Shown here in pieces: positions 1-6,261 of a stretch of DNA of 64,000 nucleotides. The DNA is from Candidatus Thorarchaeota archaeon (GTDB taxonomy: Archaea; Asgardarchaeota; Thorarchaeia; Thorarchaeales; Thorarchaeaceae). Within the stretch, counting starts at the first letter, position 1; every line of letters starts with the position of its first letter. The translations under genes were made by a program, and so were the position numbers. The notes beneath the pieces were generated by a model. That model ran no database searches and was not told the origin of the DNA. It was given only the letters and a program-made list of their open reading frames with translations. The stretch lies in contig JAGSHN010000032.1 of assembly GCA_029855935.1 (NCBI GenBank), positions 1-64,000 of the forward strand, read 5' to 3'.

Positions 1-53
1 GAATAGAGCTGCTCGACTTCAAGTTCATGCAGCTTGTGGAGAAATACGCGTAG
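1..53 (+). CDS. C-terminal end of a protein cut by the window edge
   Basis: An open frame enters from the left edge and ends at the TAG at 51-53. The last residues read IELLDFKFMQLVEKYA, an amphipathic helix-like tail. Too little is present to name a family. It points towards the minus-strand ferritin-like gene, so the two are convergent. Confidence 0.45.
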   Translation, partial: IELLDFKFMQLVEKYA

Positions 54-141
54 CCCCAGCGGAGCGTGCTGTGAGCCTTGGCAATCTCTCTTGCTACTTG
101 GGTGAACGCTGGGGGGTGTCAGTGTTCTACGGGTGGGGAGT

Positions 142-618
142 TCATCCTCCTGGACCGCCGTGCCACGGAGCGTCACGCCAGAACATGTCCCAGATCATCT
201 CTTCCGTCAGTGTCTCCTGCTCGATGACAGTCTTGCGCAACTCGACGAGTAGTCTGTGATGGCGGATCTCGTCCTCCCGAATCATAGCGGCTATTGTCTT
301 TACCTGCTCGTTGTCGCTCTTCTCCATGAGCTCACCGTAGGTGGCCACAGCCTGTCTCTCAAGCTCTATGTGCTGCCTTATCCCCTCGGCGATCTTGTCT
401 CTCTCGTCTTCGCTGATGAACGGCGTGGGCCCCTCGATGGCCCTTCTCAATGACTTGAGGAGGGCGATGTGTTTCTTGGAGTCTTGCGCAACGCCCAGCA
501 GTAGGTCTTTGACAAAGGCATTGCTTAGCTTTGAGACATTCTCCTCGACAGTCTTGATGATTCGTTCCTCGAGCTCCGACTGACGCTCGACGAAGTCCAG
601 AGTCTCTCTCTTGTCCAT
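142..618 (-). CDS. Ferritin-like (rubrerythrin-type) four-helix protein
   Basis: This 158-aa, almost entirely helical protein has the spaced Glu and His residues of a ferritin-like di-iron bundle. One helix contains HIELERQAV (about residues 83-91) and a second IREDEIRHHRLL (about 113-124), the usual E...ExxH pattern. No rubredoxin zinc ribbon is present, so it is not a full rubrerythrin. By family it may handle iron or peroxide in the cytoplasm. The ATG at 618 follows a purine-rich AGGAGAGGA segment. The downstream PDO gene also suggests redox or oxidative-stress housekeeping. The assignment to the superfamily is good; the reaction is not known from sequence. Confidence 0.72.
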   Translation of the reverse strand: MDKRETLDFVERQSELEERIIKTVEENVSKLSNAFVKDLLLGVAQDSKKHIALLKSLRRAIEGPTPFISEDERDKIAEGIRQHIELERQAVATYGELMEKSDNEQVKTIAAMIREDEIRHHRLLVELRKTVIEQETLTEEMIWDMFWRDAPWHGGPGG

Positions 619-809
619 TTGTCCTCTCCTCTTGTACTTCCCTATCAGCTGCTGCGTCTTATGAGACTTATGACGTGGCAGTTCTCTGTGACCTCGTTGT
701 CGAGCCCGTGACTATGTCGCAGGCCAGCACACACCAGCATGATGAGGGGGAGATAGAGAGGCGGGACAGCAACGGCGATGGGATCATTGTTCGCCCCGAG
801 TAGACTGGC

Positions 810-1466
810 TCATTGAAGGTCTGCGGCCTCGAAGAGCTTCTCGACGAAGATCTCAGGAGGAGTGAGTCCCTCCACAGAGACCTCTTCATTCAAGACGGTC
901 TTCGGCACACCAAACACCGCGTACCTTGTCGCCAAGTCTCTGAACTCTAGAGCCTCTATCATATCCGCCTCAATCATTGGGTTAAGGATGGCTGCCTGAT
1001 GGGCAAGACGTACCATTCCCGGGCAATACGGGCAGGAAGGCGTAGTGAAGACCTGTACATGGACAGGCTTGTCGATTGACTTGATGTCAGCGATTATGTC
1101 AGGCTCAAGCGGAGCCGTGCCCCTCGACGCGTCGGTTATGCTGCCGACCAGCGCACCGAACTCATGGCCCGCTGGAATCCCATAGAACCTGACCTTGTAT
1201 GGCTCTCTCCCGTGGATGACTATGGCCGGGTAGTATCTCACTCCGAGCTTCTCGGCCATCTCCTTGGCCTCTCCGTCCTCACCACGATGGACGACGACCT
1301 TGACAAGGTCTGATAGATCGGCCACGCTCTCGGCAAGTGCCTGAGTGTCCCCGCAGTAGAGACACTCGTGGTCGCGCACAAAGACGTGCAGTGTCACCTC
1401 ATTATCTAGGGCCTGGAACAGCTCCATTACCTGCTCCTGAGTCGCTTCATCGAGCTCTACAACCAT
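810..1466 (-). CDS. Protein disulfide oxidoreductase (PDO), two thioredoxin folds
   Basis: The 218-aa length and two glutaredoxin/thioredoxin-like halves match archaeal and thermophile PDO (usually about 225 aa). The N-terminal half has a CxxC at C35-C38 (CLYC). The C-terminal half has the more canonical CPYC at C145-C148 following FTTPS. Each half has a cis-proline-like segment (RYYPAIVI near residue 80 and FGVPKTVLN in the second half). PDO enzymes form, reduce or isomerise disulfides in cytoplasmic proteins. The start ATG at 1466 follows GGTGAG-rich sequence. An alternative name in databases is glutaredoxin-like protein. Both active sites look intact. Confidence 0.85.
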   Translation of the reverse strand: MVVELDEATQEQVMELFQALDNEVTLHVFVRDHECLYCGDTQALAESVADLSDLVKVVVHRGEDGEAKEMAEKLGVRYYPAIVIHGREPYKVRFYGIPAGHEFGALVGSITDASRGTAPLEPDIIADIKSIDKPVHVQVFTTPSCPYCPGMVRLAHQAAILNPMIEADMIEALEFRDLATRYAVFGVPKTVLNEEVSVEGLTPPEIFVEKLFEAADLQ

Positions 1467-1532
1467 TCTCGACTCACCGACTCACCACCGCAGTCATCCC
1501 TAAAAACTGCAACGATATGGTGAAGGTTCAAC

Positions 1533-2606
1533 TCAGGCAAACCTGATGCGCCTCTCCTCCACAAGCTCTTCAAGAGCCGGCGGGAGATCTGTCCCCCTCA
1601 GCTCCTTGGCCAAGACAAGGTCGCAGTTCTCGGGAATTCCGAGGTCCATCAGCTCTGGACAGGAGGCTAAAGGAGTCAAGTTGATCTCCCTGAAGGAGTT
1701 CTCCATCGGATGTCCGCTGTAGAGATACAGCTCCTCCAGCTGGACGCAGTCAGCGAGCGGTTCAAGGTTCACCGACGACAAGTTATTGCCGGCGATGTCT
1801 AGGCTCCGCAGTGTTTCGCACTGGGCCAGCGGACGGAGATCCAACTTCTCAAGCGCGTTCATAGCGAGACCGAGCATCCTGAGGCTTCGACAGGACGACA
1901 GAGGCTCTAGGTCGATTGTTTCAAGTTCATTGGCACCCAGCCTGAGAATCGTCAGCTCTCTGCACTCTGAGAGAGGCTCAAGGTCAATTCTCCTCAGAGA
2001 GTTGTGCTGTAGATATAGGAACTTCAGTTTTCGCGCTCCTCTCAGAGGCTCCAAGTCAATCTGGGTGAGCCGGTTGTACATCAGGTTCAGCTGTGATAGG
2101 GATGTGCAGTTGGAGAGGGGTGACAGGTCAATCGATGCGAGGTTGTTGTGCTGCAGCTCAAGGACGGACAGTTCTTTGCAGCGGCTGAACGGTGACAGGT
2201 CAATCTCGCCAATATGGTTCCCGAAGAGTCTGACTCGGGTGAGATGTACACAGCCTGCCAGAGGGGAGAGGTCGATATTGCCGAGTCCAAGTCCACCCAG
2301 ACCCAGCTCCCGGAGACTCCTGCATACCCTCAGCGGAGTGATGTCGAGGTCTTCTCCCAGTGGATTCTTGGTCAATCGGACAGACTCAAGATTCTCACAC
2401 GACGCAAGAGGGCCGAGGTCTATTGTGGCTATCTTGTTGGAGGAGAGATCGACTCTGACCAGACGGCCGTGATGAGCCACCTCGCTCAGATCTATCTGTA
2501 CGATCCTCTTGCCAGAGAGGTCAAGCTCGGTCTCGTCGATGTCGATGTCAAGTTCGTGTTGCATACCGTCAGTTGTCACGTATCTTATGGTCACCACGTC
2601 TATCAT
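1533..2606 (-). CDS. Leucine-rich-repeat protein, 12 tandem 24-residue repeats
   Basis: This 357-aa protein consists of a short N-terminal region (about 1-37), then 12 LRR units, then a short C-terminal cap. The consensus unit is IDLxPLxxCxxLxxLxLxxN followed by xLxx. Ten of the units keep a Cys at position 9, and the opening IDL/VNL/INL is nearly invariant. No signal peptide or membrane segment is visible, so it is probably a cytoplasmic interaction scaffold. LRR proteins are common in Asgard archaea, but this function is unknown. The ATG at 2606 is preceded by GGAGAA at suitable spacing. The gene is divergent from the DsrE-like gene, with the shared promoter region at about 2607-2748. Confidence 0.85.
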   Translation of the reverse strand: MIDVVTIRYVTTDGMQHELDIDIDETELDLSGKRIVQIDLSEVAHHGRLVRVDLSSNKIATIDLGPLASCENLESVRLTKNPLGEDLDITPLRVCRSLRELGLGGLGLGNIDLSPLAGCVHLTRVRLFGNHIGEIDLSPFSRCKELSVLELQHNNLASIDLSPLSNCTSLSQLNLMYNRLTQIDLEPLRGARKLKFLYLQHNSLRRIDLEPLSECRELTILRLGANELETIDLEPLSSCRSLRMLGLAMNALEKLDLRPLAQCETLRSLDIAGNNLSSVNLEPLADCVQLEELYLYSGHPMENSFREINLTPLASCPELMDLGIPENCDLVLAKELRGTDLPPALEELVEERRIRFA

Positions 2607-2692
2607 AGGGGCATTCTCCGGTCCTCTCGGGGCTGCTCGCTAGCTGCTAATGAATCTTCTCGGTAGGTTCGGTAGTGCAGGCGCCGCGCAGT

Positions 2693-2707
2693 TACGTTTT
2701 TTAACTG
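2693..2707 (+). promoter_or_regulatory. TATA-like box for the DsrE/F/H-like operon
   Basis: ACGTTTTTTAACTG is an AT-rich island in GC-rich DNA about 45 nt before the ATG at 2749. It is consistent with an archaeal TATA box giving a short leader. Assigned by position and composition only. Confidence 0.4.
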
Positions 2708-2748
2708 AGTTCATCGCTGACTGGTCACTAGTCAAGAGATGATGCCGT

Positions 2749-3114
2749 ATGGGAGAAAAGACGTTAGGGTTCTTGCTCATGACGGGCCCCTACACCTTCG
2801 AGAACAGTATGACCTTCTACAAGCTGGCAAAAGCCGCAATTGAGAAGGGCTACGAGGTCAAGGTCTTCCTCTTTGTTGACGGAGTGAACAATGCCAAGCT
2901 GAATCAGGACCCGTCGCCAGAGGAGCCAATCAACGAGCTGTTTCAGGAGCTCGCAGACGCCGGTGTGGTCTTTCAGGCCTGCGGTCTGTGTACTGCCGCG
3001 AGGGGCTTCGACCAGACGGGCAAGGACTTCATACCGGGCGTCGAGGTGTCCGGCCTGACCGAGTTCGCAGAGATCGTCGGTGAGTGTGACAGATTGATCA
3101 CACTATCGGTCTGA
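2749..3114 (+). CDS. DsrE/TusD-like sulfur-relay family protein
   Basis: This 121-aa protein has the DsrE fold pattern: an N-terminal beta strand (GFLLMTGPYT), a helix carrying FYKLAKAA, a VKVFLFVDGV strand, and a conserved cysteine region VFQACGLCTAARG (Cys at about 86 and 89). In TusBCD and DsrEFH complexes the DsrE/TusD cysteine carries persulfide sulfur. It is the first of three adjacent same-strand genes in the E-F-H order. No DsrC/TusE-like gene or sulfite reductase is seen in the window, so a sulfur-transfer or tRNA-thiolation role is inferred, not shown. Confidence 0.72.
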   Translation: MGEKTLGFLLMTGPYTFENSMTFYKLAKAAIEKGYEVKVFLFVDGVNNAKLNQDPSPEEPINELFQELADAGVVFQACGLCTAARGFDQTGKDFIPGVEVSGLTEFAEIVGECDRLITLSV

Positions 3115-3128
3115 GGAGGTGCTTTCAA

Positions 3129-3479
3129 GTGGAGTTCACAGAGAGAAAGGTCTTGGTGATAGTACGGAGTCGCCCGTGGGGCATGATATTCAACTTCGAG
3201 GGTTGGCGTGCAGCAGTGGGTATGTTCGGAATGGATCACGAGCCCTCAATGCTGTTCCTCGGCGACGGTGTGTATGCTCTTCTCAAGTCGATGGATCAGA
3301 GACCGGTCAAGATGTTCAAGTCTACGTACGACAGTTTTGACGGCGTGATATACGCGAGCGCCCACTCTCTTGAGGAACGTAAGATCTCAAGGGATGAGCT
3401 GATAGACGGAGTCGAGGTCGTCGCAGACGAGGAGATGAGCAAGCTCTTCGAGGAGCACGACATCTCAGTGACGTTCTAG
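3129..3479 (+). CDS. DsrF/TusC-like sulfur-relay family protein
   Basis: This 116-aa protein is the middle member of the DsrE/F/H-like triad. It starts at GTG 3129, preceded by GAGGAGGTG just before the start (3113-3121). The pattern KVLVIVRSRPWG, a helix, then PSMLFLGDGVYALL resembles DsrF/TusC. No cysteine is present, which fits a structural subunit as in many DsrF proteins. It lies 14 nt after the DsrE-like gene and 14 nt before the DsrH-like gene, so cotranscription and a shared complex are likely. Confidence 0.65.
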   Translation: MEFTERKVLVIVRSRPWGMIFNFEGWRAAVGMFGMDHEPSMLFLGDGVYALLKSMDQRPVKMFKSTYDSFDGVIYASAHSLEERKISRDELIDGVEVVADEEMSKLFEEHDISVTF

Positions 3480-3493
3480 GAGGTTGATGTGAG

Positions 3494-3793
3494 ATGAAGT
3501 TCCTCATCTGGTTGTCTGGTGAGTGTGTGAGTCTGAAAGAGGTAGTGGGGGCCCTGAGGGGTGCGGGCCATGAAGTTGGCATTCTTCTTGCTCAGAACGG
3601 TGTCTATCTGGCCGACAAGGGCTGTCCCTACGTAGAAGAGATTCTCGGCCTCGGTGTCACACTCTTTGCTTCAAGAGAGCATGCGGAGAGTCGGGGCGTC
3701 ATTGACCGGATGGTCACCGATGTCAAGCTTGTAGACTACTCCGAGATGGTCGATATCGTGATGGAGGAGTACGACCGCGTCATAACAGTGTAG
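3494..3793 (+). CDS. DsrH/TusB-like sulfur-relay family protein
   Basis: This 99-aa protein is the last of the triad. It shows KFLIWLSG, a helix, HEVGILLAQNGVYLADKG, and a C-terminal DRVITV, a typical DsrH/TusB arrangement in which an internal LAQNGVY-like segment precedes a Cys (here GCPYV). AGGAGGTTGATGTGAG lies directly upstream of the ATG at 3494. It is about the usual family length (95-100 aa). Its partners are the two preceding genes. It could alternatively be a generic DsrE-superfamily protein. Confidence 0.65.
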   Translation: MKFLIWLSGECVSLKEVVGALRGAGHEVGILLAQNGVYLADKGCPYVEEILGLGVTLFASREHAESRGVIDRMVTDVKLVDYSEMVDIVMEEYDRVITV

Positions 3794-3822
3794 TGTCATA
3801 GTGCAGGAGAGCGGATACGGGA

Positions 3823-4230
3823 CTACGCTCTCTTGCCTGGCACAATGAGCACCTGCCCCAGCAGGTCACCCTTGAGCACCGAGGCCCTGATGTGCGACCT
3901 GAACTGAGCCTTGTCGGCGACGCGCTCCTCGGAGAAGTGCCTGAAGGTGAGCGAGCCGATGCAGAGCAGGTGGCCCATTCCGTTGACTCCGTAGAACGAC
4001 GGCACAACCATCGAGTATGGCTCCAGCTTTATGGGTCGGATTGATACAATCTGCACCTCTCCGGCCTCGAAGTGGATTCTCTCGTCCGCGACCACTGGAA
4101 CAAGTCTGGCACGCGACCAATCGAGGTTGACAGTGGTCTCCTCCATGCCCTCGACGTGTTTGCGGAGTCGATCGATGCCCATACTCTCAAGTTCTTTGCT
4201 GCAAGCGATCAGGTATATCTTGTCTGACAT
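3823..4230 (-). CDS. Small conserved-looking protein, possibly DUF22-like
   Basis: I do not recognise this 135-aa protein with certainty. It is a beta-rich cytoplasmic protein without membrane segments. Its central portion VQIVSIRPIKLEP...YGVNGMGHLLCIGS and its ending LKGDLLGQVLIVPG recall DUF22 proteins of archaea, but that is from memory and needs a profile search. A GGTGAG sequence precedes the ATG at 4230. It is convergent with the DsrH-like gene, with only about 30 nt between the two stops. Confidence 0.55.
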   Translation of the reverse strand: MSDKIYLIACSKELESMGIDRLRKHVEGMEETTVNLDWSRARLVPVVADERIHFEAGEVQIVSIRPIKLEPYSMVVPSFYGVNGMGHLLCIGSLTFRHFSEERVADKAQFRSHIRASVLKGDLLGQVLIVPGKRA

Positions 4231-4469
4231 GGGTTTCTCACCACTACCTCGACTCTAGCAACATTCTCTTTTAGTATCCTTCGGATGGGATGGACTGTCA
4301 TAGGACCAGCCCCACAAGACCGAGATGAACTGGCGGCCCGTGGGGACGTTTCCTCTGGCAGAGCTCACTCAGCCACGTCTCCGCATGGTCTGCGAACCGT
4401 TTGCAGCGGGAGTACAAGATGATTCATCTCATGACTCCGGTCTAGAGCATCGTGTGGGTGCGGCCACCT

Positions 4470-5357
4470 TCACAGGCCCCGAAAATACGACGGTCTAAGG
4501 GAACCCTCGTCACGGTCCTCCAGAACTCTATCAATGACTGCTATCATCCTCTCTCGGTCCGCACTCAGTGTTCCACGCAATGGAAGATAGTTGGACGCAT
4601 GATTTGTGCGGAACACACAGCGGCTCAGCCGAGTTCTCGATATCAACAGTCTGAGTTCCCTCAAGACATCGAACGGACCAAGCGGGGTGAACTCCCCTCT
4701 CTGCACAAGTTCGTAGAGTCGTGTTCCCCGCGGAATCATCAGTGTCAGTGCACCGACGTACTCGGGATCGATCTGGTTGAGCGCATCTGCGGTGGCTATT
4801 GCGTGCCATTCTGACCTCTCAGGACCGCCAAGGCCCAGAATGATTGTGAGCGACAGAGGGATCCTCGCCTTCCTGATCTTCTTGCACGCCCCTATGGTCT
4901 CTCTCACGGTCACTCCCTTTCGTACCCAGCGCAGGATCTCCTCGTCACCTGTCTCCAGACCGAGATAGATGATCCCGAGTCCCGCCTGTCTCAGTAAGGT
5001 CAGGTCGTCTATGCTCTTGTCCCGGAGGTTCCTTGCATAGGCGTAGGTCCCCACCCTCTCCAGGGCCGGGAGCTCCTTGCGCAGTACGTCCAGAACGGCA
5101 AGCATCTCCTCTGTTGGCATTGCAAGAGCATCGCCGTCTGCAAGGAAGACGCGTCTGATGTGGGTCTTCAGGGTGGAGGGGAGCTGATTGAGGTCCTGTC
5201 TGATTCCTGTTGCTCCTCGTATTCGGAACTTGCGGTCGAGGTATGAGACACAGAATATACAGGCATTATGCGAGCATCCGACGGTCGCCTGCAGGATGAG
5301 CGATCTTGCCTCACTCGGCGGTCTCCAGATAGTCCCCTCATATCTCAGCATCGTCAT
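4470..5357 (-). CDS. Radical SAM enzyme of unknown substrate
   Basis: This 295-aa protein carries a cluster motif C-x4-C-x2-C (CSHNACIFC, about residues 29-37), longer by one residue between the first two Cys than the canonical Cx3CxxC. It also has a radical SAM barrel with GDALAMP, GLGIIYLGLETGDEEIL and a LTIILGLGG strand (SAM contact region). The C-terminal part has TNHASNYLPLRG, seen in a group of uncharacterised archaeal and bacterial radical SAM proteins related to HemN/Elp3-type barrels. There is no cobalamin-binding domain. It is divergent from small GTPase 1. Substrate unknown. Confidence 0.8.
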   Translation of the reverse strand: MTMLRYEGTIWRPPSEARSLILQATVGCSHNACIFCVSYLDRKFRIRGATGIRQDLNQLPSTLKTHIRRVFLADGDALAMPTEEMLAVLDVLRKELPALERVGTYAYARNLRDKSIDDLTLLRQAGLGIIYLGLETGDEEILRWVRKGVTVRETIGACKKIRKARIPLSLTIILGLGGPERSEWHAIATADALNQIDPEYVGALTLMIPRGTRLYELVQRGEFTPLGPFDVLRELRLLISRTRLSRCVFRTNHASNYLPLRGTLSADRERMIAVIDRVLEDRDEGSLRPSYFRGL

Positions 5358-5487
5358 ATCGCCTCTTGCAGGACTCTCGTTGCAGCTCTTGCACTCCCAT
5401 CACGGAGCGGGCGCTCTCACGGCATCCGTTCTTTGTCGTTCGGACTCCTTTGGGACCCACGCTCGTGATACCGTCATAATACGCACG

Positions 5488-5495
5488 TTTATGCG
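5488..5495 (+). promoter_or_regulatory. TATA-like box for small GTPase 1
   Basis: GTTTATGC lies about 40 nt before the ATG at 5533, within an AT-enriched stretch between two divergent genes. Assigned by position. Confidence 0.35.
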
Positions 5496-5532
5496 AACAT
5501 ATCACTCTTCTTATCAACTGGTCGTTGCAGAG

Positions 5533-6096
5533 ATGCGTGTTCCTGTCTACAAGGTCCTGCTCGTCGGCGATGCAAATGTTGGCAAGTCCAGTATGATTAG
5601 ACGACTTCTGCTCGACGAGTTCGATCCAGACTACAAGGCCACTGTCGGAGTGGACCTTAGTGCGGCTGCGTTGAACCTCGGTCCAGACCGGCCAGTCATT
5701 CTCACGCTCATAGACCTGGGTGGTCAGTCGGACTTCACCGCACTTAGGACACAATACTACAAGGGCGCGCACGCAGCCGTCTTCGTCTTCGATGTCTCCG
5801 ACCGCACGACATTCGATGACCTGGCCTTCTGGTACGAGGGCGTTCGTTCTAACGTCTTTCCCGCAGCAGGCGGCGAGCCTCTCTTGCTAGTGGTGGGAAA
5901 CAAATCCGATGTGCGGGAGTCGCGGGAGGTCTCCTCAGAGGAGGGCGCAGGCTTTGCAAGGCAGATTGGCGTTTCATATATAGAGACCAGTGCCAAGACC
6001 GGACACAACATCACCGAGCTATTCGAGATGGTGGCAGAGCAGGCATACGAGCGGTATCCACCGAGGCCGCCTGTCAAAGAAGTTGGTGACGTCTGA
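5533..6096 (+). CDS. Ras-like small GTPase 1 (Rab/Arf-like features)
   Basis: This 187-aa small GTPase has all G motifs: P-loop GDANVGKS (12-19), a candidate switch I Thr in KATVGVD (about 36-41), G3 DLGGQ (61-65), G4 NKSD (123-126) and G5 ETSAK (151-155). G3 has Gly-Gly-Gln as in Arf rather than Ala-Gly-Gln as in Rab/Ras, while G4 and G5 are Rab-like. No C-terminal cysteine is present, so prenylation is unlikely. I chose the ATG at 5533 because the open frame upstream (to 5188) overlaps the divergent radical SAM gene and is not GTPase-like. Expanded small GTPases are characteristic of Asgard archaea. Confidence 0.9.
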   Translation: MRVPVYKVLLVGDANVGKSSMIRRLLLDEFDPDYKATVGVDLSAAALNLGPDRPVILTLIDLGGQSDFTALRTQYYKGAHAAVFVFDVSDRTTFDDLAFWYEGVRSNVFPAAGGEPLLLVVGNKSDVRESREVSSEEGAGFARQIGVSYIETSAKTGHNITELFEMVAEQAYERYPPRPPVKEVGDV

Positions 6097-6261
6097 GCTG
6101 GCTGTTGCCACATCATGTCAGCACCCGTTTCTGCTCCTTGCAACTAGGGCGACTAGGTGAACATCGGAGAGTCCGTTTCTCTAGCGTCTGACCGGGGCCT
6201 GCTCGGAGTGGCTCTCGCCACTTTGGTATTGTTCATCCGTATTGCCCGAATTGTGCAAGTG

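Noticed and set aside
1786-2472. Plus-strand 228-aa frame opposite the LRR gene
   Set aside because: A shadow of the regular LRR codons; Ser/Arg-rich with no domain. Its regular pattern comes from the repeat on the minus strand.
1730-2500. DNA tandem repeat or CRISPR-like array
   Set aside because: The roughly 69-72 nt periodicity is due to the LRR coding repeats; units vary too much and no spacer/repeat layout is present. No CRISPR array was seen elsewhere.
4258-4469. Possible tRNA or small RNA before the radical SAM gene
   Set aside because: Some short complementary stretches (GGGGC/GCCCC-like) exist but no cloverleaf, T-arm sequence or CCA-type end could be built.
5188-5532. Upstream extension of small GTPase 1
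   Set aside because: It overlaps the radical SAM gene on the other strand and reads as out-of-frame sequence; the P-loop begins 11 residues after ATG 5533.
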